A stretch of DNA of 64,000 bases from Rubellimicrobium rubrum (GTDB taxonomy: Bacteria > Pseudomonadota > Alphaproteobacteria > Rhodobacterales > Rhodobacteraceae), in the NCBI RefSeq assembly GCF_006152115.1, contig NZ_VDFU01000006.1, positions 1 to 64,000 of the forward strand, written 5' to 3'. The translations under genes and the position numbers were made by a program. Positions 54,466 to 63,202 of the stretch are shown here, piece by piece (position 1 is the stretch's first letter; every line of letters starts with the position of its first letter). The notes under the pieces were generated by a model. That model saw only the letters and a list, made by a program, of their open reading frames with translations. It did not search any database and had not been told where the DNA came from.

Positions 54466-54681
54466 ATGCTCAACAATATCGGCCCGATGGGCTTTATCAT
54501 CATTGCCATAGTCGTCCTCGTCCTGTTCGGCCGGGGCAAGATCTCGGGTGTCATGGGCGAGGTCGGCAAGGGCATTACCGCGTTCCGCCGCGGCATGGAC
54601 GACAGCCGTCGTGAGATCGAGGAGACGAACACCACCGTCGCCCGCGACGTGACGCCGACCGAGGAACGCGACCGGGTCTGA
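54466..54681 (+). CDS. tatA: Twin-arginine translocase subunit TatA
   Basis: A 71-residue protein with one membrane helix ([14 protein letters not shown]), the hinge FGRGKI, an amphipathic helix ([16 protein letters not shown]) and a charged tail. TatA multimers form the export pore for folded proteins bearing twin-arginine signals. The start at 54466 follows GGAGGGA by four bases; the in-frame extension upstream is not conserved. First gene of tatABC, 37 bases before tatB. Confidence 0.94.
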   Translation: MLNNIGPMGFIIIAIVVLVLFGRGKISGVMGEVGKGITAFRRGMDDSRREIEETNTTVARDVTPTEERDRV

Positions 54682-54718
54682 TCCCGGCCCTTGCGGTTCC
54701 CAGCAGAAGGATCTGGCC

Positions 54719-55219
54719 ATGTTTGACCTCGGCTGGAGCGAGATGATGCTTGTTGGCGTCGTCGCGCTGATCGTGGTGGGGCCAAAGGAGCTCCCCACTC
54801 TGTTTCGATCCGTGGGTCAGGCCGTCGGCAAGGCCCGTGGGATGGCGCGCGAGTTCACCCGTGCCATGGAAGCGGCGGCCGACGAGGCGGGGGTCAAGGA
54901 GATCAACCGCACGATCAACGCGGCAACGCGTCCCGTGCAGTTCGGCACCGATACGCTTCGGCAGGCAACGATGGGTCCGCGCACCACGGCCGGTAAACCC
55001 ACTGGCGTCGCGACGCCACTGAACCCCGGTGCGCCTATCAAGCCGGGCGGGGCCACCGATACCTTGGCTGCCCAGCGCACCGAGGAGCGGGCCAGCCTCC
55101 AGCAGGATGCAGCGCAGTGGGTTGCCGCTCGCGATGCGAGCCAAGGCGAGGTCAGGGCCGCTGAGCAGCATGCGGCCGCCTCGCCGTCTGACCACATGCC
55201 CCCGGACCGGACCTCATGA
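54719..55219 (+). CDS. tatB: Twin-arginine translocase subunit TatB
   Basis: A 166-residue protein with a short N-terminal membrane helix ([18 protein letters not shown]), the conserved Gly-Pro hinge and a long amphipathic then disordered tail. TatB receives twin-arginine substrates together with TatC. Its stop overlaps the tatC ATG as ATGA. The order tatA-tatB-tatC is the standard one. Confidence 0.93.
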   Translation: MFDLGWSEMMLVGVVALIVVGPKELPTLFRSVGQAVGKARGMAREFTRAMEAAADEAGVKEINRTINAATRPVQFGTDTLRQATMGPRTTAGKPTGVATPLNPGAPIKPGGATDTLAAQRTEERASLQQDAAQWVAARDASQGEVRAAEQHAAASPSDHMPPDRTS

Positions 55220-56109
55220 CCACGAAACCTGTATACAAGACCGACACCCTGGAAGAGGTCGATGCCTCCGCGGCTCCGTTGATCGAGCATCTGGCCGAGC
55301 TGCGGACCCGCATCATCTGGTCTCTTCTGGCCTTCGTGGTTGCGATGCTGGTCTGCTTTCCCTTGTGGCGGCCGATCTACGACTTCCTGTCGGTTCCTCT
55401 CTGCACCGCCCTGAACGCGGAAGGGCAGGCGTGCCAGCTCGTCTTCCTCAGCGTGCAGGAAGGGTTCTTCCTGGCCCTGTCCATCTCCATGGTTGGTGGG
55501 CTGGTGCTGGCCTTTCCGGTGATCAGCTACCAGCTTTGGCGGTTCGTGGCGCCGGGCCTTTACAAGAACGAGAAGCGGGCGTTCCTGCCGTTCCTGCTGG
55601 CCTCGCCCATCATGTTCATCCTGGGCGGTGCGTTCGCTTATTACGTCATCACCCCGATGGCGTTCAGCTTCTTTCTGAGCTTCCAGACCGGCGGCATCCT
55701 TGAGGGTCAAGCCCCGACCCTGGAAGGGGCGGCGTCCATGGTATTCCAGGGCTCGGCCAAGGCCTACCTGTCGCTGACGATGGCGTTCGTCGTCTCATTC
55801 GGCCTCTGCTTCCAGCTTCCGGTCCTGCTGACCCTGATGGGCCGCGTCGGCATCGTGAGCTCTGCCGGGCTGGCCTCTGTACGGAAATACGCGCTGGTCG
55901 GCATTCTGATCCTGGCGGCTATCGCCACGCCGGGCCCGGATGTCACATCGCAGGTGATCCTGTTCGCGGTCGTGTACCCGCTCTACGAGATCTCGATCTG
56001 GCTCGTGCGTCGCCACGAGAGGAAGGTTGAGGCTCAGATGCGGGCCGATGGTCTGCTGGGCGCCAACGAGTCGCTCTACGGCGACGAGGACACGGAGACC
56101 AAGGCGTGA
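55216..56109 (+). CDS. tatC: Twin-arginine translocase subunit TatC
   Basis: A 297-residue, six-helix inner-membrane protein that recognises twin-arginine signal peptides. Conserved regions are [15 protein letters not shown] near the N-terminus, the glutamate loop in SVQEGFFL and [17 protein letters not shown]. The family core is about 250 residues; here there is an acidic tail of about 30 residues. Its TGA overlaps the next gene as TGATG. All three Tat subunits are thus present in one operon. Confidence 0.96.
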   Translation: MTTKPVYKTDTLEEVDASAAPLIEHLAELRTRIIWSLLAFVVAMLVCFPLWRPIYDFLSVPLCTALNAEGQACQLVFLSVQEGFFLALSISMVGGLVLAFPVISYQLWRFVAPGLYKNEKRAFLPFLLASPIMFILGGAFAYYVITPMAFSFFLSFQTGGILEGQAPTLEGAASMVFQGSAKAYLSLTMAFVVSFGLCFQLPVLLTLMGRVGIVSSAGLASVRKYALVGILILAAIATPGPDVTSQVILFAVVYPLYEISIWLVRRHERKVEAQMRADGLLGANESLYGDEDTETKA

Positions 56110-56960
56110 TGCTGGAGGGTCTTCCGGCTGATCCGCTCCGTCGCATCGCCGAGGCGCTGGAGCGCCTCGCTCCTCCGGTGGGACTGGCGCCCGATTTCCG
56201 GGGCACGGCTTTTGCCTGGCATCCGGACCCCGACCGGCTCACCCCCGTGGAGCAGGTGAGCCGGGTGGACCTAAGCCTGCTGGTCGGTGTGGACCGCTCC
56301 AGGGAGACGCTGGTCGCGAACACCCGCGCTTTTGCCAAAGGGTTCCCGGCCAACAACGCGCTTCTTTGGGGTGCGCGCGGGATGGGAAAGTCGAGCCTGG
56401 TGAAGGCCGTCCATGCTGCCGTCCATCAAGAGGAACCCTCGCTCAAGATCGTCGAGGTCAGCCGTGAGGATCTGCCTTCGATCGGCCGGTGTCTCGCGCT
56501 TCTCAGGGGCGCACCAGGGCGGTTCATCCTGTTCTGCGATGACCTGTCGTTCAGCCATGACGATGCCCACTACAAGTCGCTCAAAGCTGTGCTTGACGGC
56601 GGCATCGAGGGGCGACCGGACAACGTCGTGCTGTATGCCACGTCGAACCGGCGGCACCTCATGCCGCGCGATATGATCGAGAACGAACGGTCAAGCGCGA
56701 TCAGCCCGTCCGAAGCGGTGGAAGAAAAGGTCTCCTTGTCCGACCGCTTCGGGCTTTGGCTGGGCTTCCATCCCTGCTCGCAGGACGAGTACCTGGCCAT
56801 GATCCGCGGCTACTGCGATGCCTTCCGGATCGACATCGACGATCAGACGCTGTGGGCCGAAGCAATCGAATGGCAGGCCACGCGCGGCTCCCGCTCAGGG
56901 CGGGTCGCGTGGCAGTATGTCATCGACCTGGCTGGACGGCGCGGAGCGAAGCTCGCCTGA
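56109..56960 (+). CDS. DUF815 family ATPase
   Basis: A 283-residue AAA-like ATPase of the DUF815 family. Walker A is LLWGARGMGKSS and Walker B is ILFCDDLSF; TSNRRHLMPRDM is a sensor-like motif. Family function is not established. The ATG at 56109 overlaps the tatC stop as TGATG; a GTG three bases earlier is possible. It is translationally coupled to tatC, but a Tat role is not shown. A strong hairpin ends the transcript downstream. Confidence 0.88.
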   Translation: MLEGLPADPLRRIAEALERLAPPVGLAPDFRGTAFAWHPDPDRLTPVEQVSRVDLSLLVGVDRSRETLVANTRAFAKGFPANNALLWGARGMGKSSLVKAVHAAVHQEEPSLKIVEVSREDLPSIGRCLALLRGAPGRFILFCDDLSFSHDDAHYKSLKAVLDGGIEGRPDNVVLYATSNRRHLMPRDMIENERSSAISPSEAVEEKVSLSDRFGLWLGFHPCSQDEYLAMIRGYCDAFRIDIDDQTLWAEAIEWQATRGSRSGRVAWQYVIDLAGRRGAKLA

Positions 56961-56972
56961 ACGGTGGAGGTC

Positions 56973-56995
56973 GGGGCCGCGCAGCACGCGGCCCC
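56973..56995. terminator. Bidirectional terminator DUF815 / nlpD
   Basis: GGGGCCGCG / CGCGGCCCC is a perfect 9-bp stem with a 5-base loop between the convergent genes (stops at 56960 and 57004). Confidence 0.7.
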
Positions 56996-57003
56996 AAGTT
57001 GGA

Positions 57004-58182
57004 TCAAGGCAGGAACGCTGTGGGGTCCTGGCTTGCCATGCCTCGCCGCACTTCGAAGTGCAGGAACGACGGGTCACCGGCCTTGACCTGACCTAGGGCC
57101 TGCCCGCGCGAAACGCGATCATCCTTGGCTACCTTGAGGTTCTCGAGGTGCGTGTAAACGGTGAGCAGGTCGTTTGCATGCTTCACCACGACGATCTGGA
57201 TGCCGTCGGTATTCGTCGTGATGGCCGCGACGGTGCCTGCATCGGCAGCGCGTACCTCGGTCCCTGCGGGGGCCCCTATGTCAATTCCTTCATTCCGCCC
57301 CGGCGCGTAGGCCCGGATGATGGATCCCGACACTGGCATGGCGAGCTGTGCGTCGCTGGTCTGCGTCTGCTCCGCTCCAAGATCCTGGGGCGCTGCCTCG
57401 ATCTCGGGCTGTGCTTGGGACGTCGGAACGGGTTGCTCATCGGGAAGGGGTGCGGCGGCGCTGGGCGGAATCGGCGTCCGGCTCCCCTGGCCGGGTGTGG
57501 TGAGCGGAGCCGCCGCCGACGTGCTTGTGCCGGGAGATGGAACCAAGAGGAACTGCCCTTCCCGCACGGTCAGGTCCGCACCAAGGCCGTTCCACTCTGC
57601 GATGGTCCGGACCGGCACGTTGTATAGCCGCGCCACTGAATAAGCCGTCTCGCCCCGAACAACCTGATGCCGGATGGGCTCCGCTCCGCTCGGGATGGCG
57701 GAAGCGGCAGGGGACGCCGCCGCGGGTGCGCTCGGCGCCAGGGCCGTGGTGGTCACGGGACCTGCGCGGTTTATGGCAGCAGACGCGGCGCCGATAAGGT
57801 CGGTTGCCGGGGCTGCGGCCAGTGCCGTGGCCGGTTCTGCGACACGGTTGGGGAGCGCAACCACCTCGTCGGCGCGAAGCGCCGCGTCGGGCGCGAGGCC
57901 ATTGTACGAGGCCAGGGTCCGTGCATCGATCCCGAGCCGTCCCGCCAACGTGCCAACGGTGTCGCCCTGTCGCGCTACCGCAACCTGATACGTCGGATAC
58001 GAGATGACCCCTCGATCGTCGGGCGTCGGCCGCTCCACGGCCGAGAGCGCCGCGTCCGTGGTCGAAAAGCCGTCCCCCAGCTCTCGGAGGTCCATGTCCA
58101 GCGGCTGCTGGCATGCGGAAAGCGCGCCCAAGGCCAAGGCGGCGCAAGCCGCGCGTCGGACGCTCATCAGTTGGTTCAACAT
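57004..58182 (-). CDS. nlpD: NlpD-like lipoprotein (two LysM, degenerate M23)
   Basis: A 392-residue lipoprotein. The lipobox LSAC comes after a short hydrophobic signal. Two LysM domains (about residues 62-110 and 170-216) bind peptidoglycan. The C-terminal LytM/M23 domain reads NEGIDIGAPAGT and FLHFEVRRG, so the usual zinc ligands (His in HxGxD and the first His of HLH) are missing. This matches NlpD/EnvC-type amidase activators rather than peptidases. Start at 58182 has AGGAACG before it; ATGs at 58197 and 58167 are alternatives. It follows pcm and surE, as in E. coli surE-pcm-nlpD. Confidence 0.85.
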   Translation of the reverse strand: MLNQLMSVRRAACAALALGALSACQQPLDMDLRELGDGFSTTDAALSAVERPTPDDRGVISYPTYQVAVARQGDTVGTLAGRLGIDARTLASYNGLAPDAALRADEVVALPNRVAEPATALAAAPATDLIGAASAAINRAGPVTTTALAPSAPAAASPAASAIPSGAEPIRHQVVRGETAYSVARLYNVPVRTIAEWNGLGADLTVREGQFLLVPSPGTSTSAAAPLTTPGQGSRTPIPPSAAAPLPDEQPVPTSQAQPEIEAAPQDLGAEQTQTSDAQLAMPVSGSIIRAYAPGRNEGIDIGAPAGTEVRAADAGTVAAITTNTDGIQIVVVKHANDLLTVYTHLENLKVAKDDRVSRGQALGQVKAGDPSFLHFEVRRGMASQDPTAFLP

Positions 58183-58234
58183 CGTTCCTGCCCTCATTCG
58201 CCCGCTCTGGACCTGTTGCCGGTCCGTTGGCGCC

Positions 58235-58879
58235 TCATTCCTGCCCAATGCCCCCAAGCAGGGGAACGAAGCGGACGGGGCGCAATTCGTCGTAATCGAA
58301 ACCCTTTTCACTGGTACGGGTCACGCGGATCAGGCTTTGAACTGTGTCCGATTGCCCGACCGGCAAAACCATGATGCCACCGATACGCAACTGGGCCAAG
58401 AGGGGGCCGGGCGGGTCCTCCGCGGCTGCGGTGACCAGGATACGGTCGAAGGGCGCCTGCTCGGGCAGGCCGTGGCTCCCGTCGGCGACGAGCGTGGTGA
58501 TGTTGTGCAATCCCATGCCCTCGAAGACGTCGCGTGCCTGCAGGACGAGGCTGCGGAAACGGTCCACCGTGTAGACGCGCCGCGCGAGCTGGCTCAGGAT
58601 CGCGGCCTGGTAGCCAGACCCGGTGCCGACCTCGAGCACCTTGTCGCGTGGCGTGACATCCAGCGCCTGCGTCATCAGCCCTACTACCGAGGGCTGACTG
58701 ATCGTTTGGCCGCACGGGATAGGTAGGGGCACGTCCTCGTGCGCTCGCTCGGCGAAGATGCCACGAAGGAATTGCGAGCGGTCGATCTTCTCCATCGCCG
58801 TCAGCACGCGCGGGTCAGTCACGCCGGCGCTTCGGATCGCATAGACGAACTGCATCCGCTGCTCGGCGTCGCTGTTCAT
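58235..58879 (-). CDS. pcm: Protein-L-isoaspartate O-methyltransferase
   Basis: A 214-residue SAM-dependent methyltransferase that repairs isoaspartyl residues in aged proteins. The SAM motif [15 protein letters not shown], the conserved [15 protein letters not shown] and the closing RFVPLLGG are all typical. Length is normal. Its start overlaps the surE stop as ATGA. It lies between surE and nlpD. Confidence 0.95.
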   Translation of the reverse strand: MNSDAEQRMQFVYAIRSAGVTDPRVLTAMEKIDRSQFLRGIFAERAHEDVPLPIPCGQTISQPSVVGLMTQALDVTPRDKVLEVGTGSGYQAAILSQLARRVYTVDRFRSLVLQARDVFEGMGLHNITTLVADGSHGLPEQAPFDRILVTAAAEDPPGPLLAQLRIGGIMVLPVGQSDTVQSLIRVTRTSEKGFDYDELRPVRFVPLLGGIGQE

Positions 58880-59667
58880 TCGCCCGCCAGGGCCCGCGTC
58901 ACGGCGTCGATCGCGTCATGCGCGGTCAAGTCCGCCCGGCACGGCTGCACCGAGATCAGCCCGTCCAGATTTGCCTCGACATCGGTTCCTGGGCCAGTCC
59001 GCTCGTCCTGCGCACCGCCTCGGACCCAAAGGAAGCGGCGACCCGAAGGCGAGACGTGCGGCTCTACGCCGTGTCGTGCTTTGCGTCGGAAGCCTTGGCG
59101 CGTAACGGCGAGACCCCCACAATCGCGACCGGACATAGGAGGGAAGTTGACGTTGTAGAACAAGCGGTATGGTCCGTCGTCCCAAATGGCCTTCTCCAAC
59201 AGCGTCCTCACGACCCGAGTGCCATGACGGGCAGCGCAGTCGAAGGGATCGTCCAGCATTGCCGTTCGCGGCCCCATGAACTGGGACAGGGCGATCGCAG
59301 GCAGGCCCTGAAGCGCAGCCTCCATCGCGCCGCCGAGGGTGCCGGAATACATGGCATTCTCACCGGCGTTGTTGCCGCGGTTCACCCCGGACAGGACCAG
59401 ATCCGGTCGGGCATGCACCATGACGTCGTAAAGACCGGCCAGCACGCAGTCTGCGGGCGATCCCTCGGCAGCAAACCGACGCTCGTCCAGTTGCACGATC
59501 ATGGTCGGGTGGGTGTAACTAATGCAATGGCCTACGCCCGACTGCTCAAAGGCCGGGGCAACGGTCCAGACCTCGCCTGCCTCGCCGGCAATCTCCGTGG
59601 CGATGGCACGAAGGATCTCGAGGCCGGGTGCGTTGATCCCGTCGTCGTTCGTGATGAGGATGCGCAT
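58876..59667 (-). CDS. surE: 5'/3'-nucleotidase SurE
   Basis: A 263-residue metal-dependent nucleotidase. Signatures are [11 protein letters not shown] at the N-terminus (metal-binding Asp-Asp) and [22 protein letters not shown] (catalytic loop). It hydrolyses nucleoside 5'- and 3'-monophosphates and short polyphosphate, often linked to stationary-phase survival. Its stop overlaps pcm as ATGA. It is the first gene of surE-pcm-nlpD. Length matches the family. Confidence 0.95.
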   Translation of the reverse strand: MRILITNDDGINAPGLEILRAIATEIAGEAGEVWTVAPAFEQSGVGHCISYTHPTMIVQLDERRFAAEGSPADCVLAGLYDVMVHARPDLVLSGVNRGNNAGENAMYSGTLGGAMEAALQGLPAIALSQFMGPRTAMLDDPFDCAARHGTRVVRTLLEKAIWDDGPYRLFYNVNFPPMSGRDCGGLAVTRQGFRRKARHGVEPHVSPSGRRFLWVRGGAQDERTGPGTDVEANLDGLISVQPCRADLTAHDAIDAVTRALAGE

Positions 59668-59729
59668 GAAGCCCCCGGCTTGTACCCGACCTTCCTAGGG
59701 CAGGCGCCAGGGGCGGGCAAGCAGGGCTC

Positions 59730-60368
59730 TCAGCCCAGGATGGCGGGCAGCAGCCGCGCGGCCTCCTGTTGGGGGCTGGTCAGCGCGGCCCGGTTCTCAC
59801 CGGGGAAGAAGCGGCTCCGGGTGGCAGTCGGCATCGGCCAAGGTTCCAAGATCGACACGCGCGGCCCGATCCGTTCTCCCTCGGCCTGCCAAGAGCGCGC
59901 CAATGCGATCTGCCCCGCCTTTGTCGAGCCATAATGGCCGAAGAACTTTTCTCCGGCGCTGGCGTCGTCAAAGAAGACCGCATGGCCCGATGGGCTCAGC
60001 AGCGGATTTAGAACCGCGATCAGATCGGCGGTGGCCCGCAGGTTCACCGCAATCGACCTGTCGAAGTCTTTTGTCGCAAGGTGGCCCGCCGGGGCAAGCG
60101 GTCCCGCATGGATGGCTGCATGAATCCAAAGATCCAGCTTCCCCCATCGATCAAAGATCGACCGCGCGAGCTGGCGCATCGCCTCGGGCACCGTGATATC
60201 CATAGGGGCAAGAGTGGCCTGACCGCCACTGGCCTGGATGCGGTCGTCGAGTTCTTCCAAACCGCCCACGGTCCGAGCCACCGCCACCACGTGGTGCGTT
60301 GGTGCCAGCGCCATCGCGACAGCATATCCCAGCCCGCGCGAGGCTCCGGTCACGAGGGCAGTGGGCAT
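59730..60368 (-). CDS. SDR-family oxidoreductase
   Basis: A 212-residue short-chain dehydrogenase. The NAD(P) motif is TGASRGLGYAVA, NLRATADL is the NAG-like region and the active site YGSTK retains Tyr and Lys. It is short for a classical SDR (about 250), with a reduced C-terminal substrate part. Substrate unknown. The start at 60368 (MPTALVTG) begins the fold; an extra 14 residues upstream are not conserved. It lies 62 bases upstream of surE in the same direction. Confidence 0.85.
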   Translation of the reverse strand: MPTALVTGASRGLGYAVAMALAPTHHVVAVARTVGGLEELDDRIQASGGQATLAPMDITVPEAMRQLARSIFDRWGKLDLWIHAAIHAGPLAPAGHLATKDFDRSIAVNLRATADLIAVLNPLLSPSGHAVFFDDASAGEKFFGHYGSTKAGQIALARSWQAEGERIGPRVSILEPWPMPTATRSRFFPGENRAALTSPQQEAARLLPAILG

Positions 60369-60458
60369 CTGGCGGTCTCCGAACAGCAAGGCCAGCCCCG
60401 ACCGGGGCACGGTGGGCGCCTTCTGCCCCGTTCAGGGTCGGCCCGCAAGCGACCCGGA

Positions 60459-60809
60459 TCAGCTTGGCAGGGTCAGCACCACTTCCTCGCCGTTTCGCTG
60501 CATCCGGAGCCCCTGGAGGTCGATGGCCGTGACCCGGCCGCCGTCCACAGCCTCTCCCGGCTGGACCTTGACCACGGTCCCGTCGGCGAGCCGCAGCAGG
60601 GCAGCAGTGCCCTTGGGTCCGTCGAACAGACCGATGAGCGCAGTCCTGTCGAGCGGCAGGACATTCAGATGCGTCGCGTCGCTGGCGACCGCCTCCGACA
60701 CTTGGCCCAGTCGATCCGGCCTCTCCTCAGGCCGGAGACGCCCGTCGGTCGAACCTGTCGGACGCAAGCGCGGCCGTAAAGGATCATCGATGTCCCAAGT
60801 ATCTGCCAT
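60459..60809 (-). CDS. PilP/GspC-HR-domain-like protein
   Basis: A 116-residue protein. The C-terminal 50 residues (LLRLADGTVVKVQPGEAVDGGRVTAIDLQGLRM, seen by position) resemble the homology region of type II secretion GspC and pilus PilP proteins. The N-terminus is acidic and charged and has no signal peptide from this start (60809), so it may be cytoplasmic. No other secretion genes are near. Similar orphans sit by purF in related genomes; function unknown. Confidence 0.6.
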   Translation of the reverse strand: MADTWDIDDPLRPRLRPTGSTDGRLRPEERPDRLGQVSEAVASDATHLNVLPLDRTALIGLFDGPKGTAALLRLADGTVVKVQPGEAVDGGRVTAIDLQGLRMQRNGEEVVLTLPS

Positions 60810-60975
60810 GTTCGATCCTGCCTCTGAATCACGCGGTCGAGGCGCCGCGGTTGCAGCACAGGGCAGTGGCATGATCGACCAGTTCATAGAAGTGCAGCCG
60901 ACTGGCCAGCGGCGGCTAGGCGAACGTCTGCCATTCCATGGCGCAGCTGTCGGCGGATAACAGCTTGCATCCCTA

Positions 60976-60992
60976 AGGCCGCACGGCGGCCT
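60976..60992 (-). terminator. Candidate terminator after purF
   Basis: AGGCCGC / GCGGCCT is a perfect 7-bp stem with a 3-base loop, 20 bases past the purF stop on the minus strand. Short TTAG follows. Confidence 0.45.
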
Positions 60993-61012
60993 ATAGAACA
61001 CAAGGACACGCT

Positions 61013-62485
61013 CTATTCGGCGGCCGTCTTCATCTCAAAGCCTTGGTCCATCATATCGGCCGGGGCAACGGGGTACTCCCCCGAGAAGCAGGCGTCGCAA
61101 TATCGAGGACTGGCGGGGTTCCGTCCATTTACCTCACCGACAGCCCGGTACAGACCGTCGAGGGTGATAAACCGAAGGGAGTCGACGCCGAGATGGAGAC
61201 GCATCTCCTCCTCGGACATGTTGGCGGCCAGCAGCTTCTCGCGGTTGGGCGTGTCCACGCCATAGAAGCAGGGCCATGCGGTCGGTGGCGAGGCGATCCG
61301 AAAGTGGACCTCGCGCGCGCCCGCATCAAGAATCATTTCCTTGATCTTGCGGCTGGTCGTCCCGCGCACGACGGAGTCATCCACCAGGATGACCCGCTTC
61401 CCCCGGATCAGCGCGCGGTTCACATTCAGCTTGAGCCGAACGCCCATGTTGCGGATCTGCTCGGTGGGCTCGATGAAAGTTCGACCCATGTACTGGTTGC
61501 GAATGATCCCCATGCCGAAAGGAATGCCGCTTTCATGGGCGAAGCCAATCGCAGCCGGAGTCCCGGAGTCGGGCACCGGGCAGACAAGGTCAGCCTCGAC
61601 CGGCGCTTCCCGCGCCAACTCCCGCCCTATGGCCTCGCGGGTCTCATAAACCGAACGGCCGCCAATCAGGGAGTCGGGGCGGCTGAAATAGACATGCTCG
61701 AAGATGCAGAAGCGGGACTTCCGTGGACGGAAGGGGAAATGGCTCTCAATCCCAGCCTCTGCGGTGACAACCACCATCTCCCCCGGCTCGACCTCGCGAA
61801 GGAACTCGGCTCCTACGATGTCGAGGGCGCAGGTCTCGCTTGCCAGGATCCAGCCCGACCCCAGGCGCCCGAGAACCAGGGGCCTGATCCCCAGCGGATC
61901 CCGGCATCCAACGAGCTTGCTCCGCGTCATGGCCACGACCGAGAACGCGCCTTCGACCTTGCGGAGCGCGTCCTCCATGCGGTCCACGAGCGTGCGCCCC
62001 ATGGATCGGGCCATCAGGTGGATGATGCATTCCGTATCGGACGAGGACTGGAAGATCGATCCGCGCTCGATGAGTTCGCGCTTGAGCGCCACTGCGTTCG
62101 TCAGATTGCCGTTGTGCGCGATTGCCGCCCCGCCAATTGCAAACTCACCGAAGAATGGCTGGACGTTCCGGATGACCGCCGGACCTTTGTCACCCGACGT
62201 CGAATAGCGCACATGCCCGATGCCGATGGCACCCGGAAGCGTGTCCATGACCTCTCGGGAGGTGAAGTTGTCGCGGACGTAACCCATTCGGCGGGCCTGA
62301 TGGAACCCGCCCTCCGGGTCGTAGGTGACGATGCCGCCGGCTTCCTGCCCGCGATGCTGGAGAGCATGAAGCCCCAAGGCCACGAAACTCGCAGCGTCGG
62401 CCACGCCGACCACGCCGAAGACGCCACACTCCTCCCGAAGTTTGTCGTCGTCGAAGGGATGGGCGTAGTGGACCTGTTCGGCCAT
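61013..62485 (-). CDS. purF: Amidophosphoribosyltransferase
   Basis: A 490-residue enzyme making phosphoribosylamine, the first step of purine synthesis. The N-terminal nucleophile Cys appears in REECGVFGVVG after a propeptide of about 18 residues from the chosen start (62485, MAEQVHYAHP). The PRPP motif VILVDDSVVRGTT and the glutaminase part HALQHRGQEAGG are present. Longer upstream frames are not conserved. It is followed, on the transcript, by the PilP-like gene after 200 bases. cvpA lies upstream, as in E. coli cvpA-purF. Confidence 0.96.
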   Translation of the reverse strand: MAEQVHYAHPFDDDKLREECGVFGVVGVADAASFVALGLHALQHRGQEAGGIVTYDPEGGFHQARRMGYVRDNFTSREVMDTLPGAIGIGHVRYSTSGDKGPAVIRNVQPFFGEFAIGGAAIAHNGNLTNAVALKRELIERGSIFQSSSDTECIIHLMARSMGRTLVDRMEDALRKVEGAFSVVAMTRSKLVGCRDPLGIRPLVLGRLGSGWILASETCALDIVGAEFLREVEPGEMVVVTAEAGIESHFPFRPRKSRFCIFEHVYFSRPDSLIGGRSVYETREAIGRELAREAPVEADLVCPVPDSGTPAAIGFAHESGIPFGMGIIRNQYMGRTFIEPTEQIRNMGVRLKLNVNRALIRGKRVILVDDSVVRGTTSRKIKEMILDAGAREVHFRIASPPTAWPCFYGVDTPNREKLLAANMSEEEMRLHLGVDSLRFITLDGLYRAVGEVNGRNPASPRYCDACFSGEYPVAPADMMDQGFEMKTAAE

Positions 62486-62612
62486 GAGTCCGGCTCCGTG
62501 GCGGCAAACGATGGGGCTTGGCGCTCTGATAGCGATGTCGGCGAGGGGTGTCACGCACCCGTAACGAAACGGCGGCATGGATGCACGTGGACGTGACGGC
62601 TCCGCCTGATTC

Positions 62613-63185
62613 TCAGGCCGCATCCCCGCCGGATGCACCGCAGGTGCCGACCAGTTGTTCATATTGGCGGGTGACCCAGCCCAACGCGGCCTCGGGGTCC
62701 TGTTCGGCAATTCGGCCGGTCAGACGAGAGAAGACCGCGCTCGCCCGACTGTCCTCCACCATGGGAATGGCTTGCGCCGAAAGAACCGTCTCGTAGACGA
62801 AGAAGGCGACCGCGATCAGCAGGACTCCACGGAAGACGCCGAACAGGAACCCCAGCCCTTGGTCCAGTCCTCCCAGGGCCGAACGTTGGATGACGCCCGA
62901 GAAAAGCGGAGTGAAGATCGAGAACAGGATCAGGGCGACCGCGAACACCGCGGCGAAGGCCGCGATGATGGACAACTCGCAGGAGTCTCCGATGAAGTCG
63001 CCCAGCATCGGGATCTGCCGGACGAGCGGTTGGGCCTGATCGGCAAAGATGAAGGCCAGGATGGTTGCCCCGATCCAGCCTGCTATGGCCAGGGCCTCGC
63101 GGACGAAGCCACGGCTATAGGCCAGCAGAGCCGAGACGACGATCACGATCGCCACGACGCCGTCGATGATGGTGAAGCCTTCCAT
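62613..63185 (-). CDS. cvpA: CvpA family membrane protein
   Basis: A 190-residue inner-membrane protein of the CvpA (colicin V production) family. About four helices are visible (VVAIVIVVSALLAY, IAGWIGATILAFIFA, the AAFAAVFAVALILFSI and FRGVLLIAVAFFVY segments). The C-terminal tail is charged. Its link to purF is conserved across proteobacteria. The C-terminal half ends in QLVGTCGASGG. Function is poorly defined, linked to envelope and biofilm traits. Confidence 0.92.
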   Translation of the reverse strand: MEGFTIIDGVVAIVIVVSALLAYSRGFVREALAIAGWIGATILAFIFADQAQPLVRQIPMLGDFIGDSCELSIIAAFAAVFAVALILFSIFTPLFSGVIQRSALGGLDQGLGFLFGVFRGVLLIAVAFFVYETVLSAQAIPMVEDSRASAVFSRLTGRIAEQDPEAALGWVTRQYEQLVGTCGASGGDAA

Positions 63186-63202
63186 ACGTCCCCTGTCCCG
63201 AG

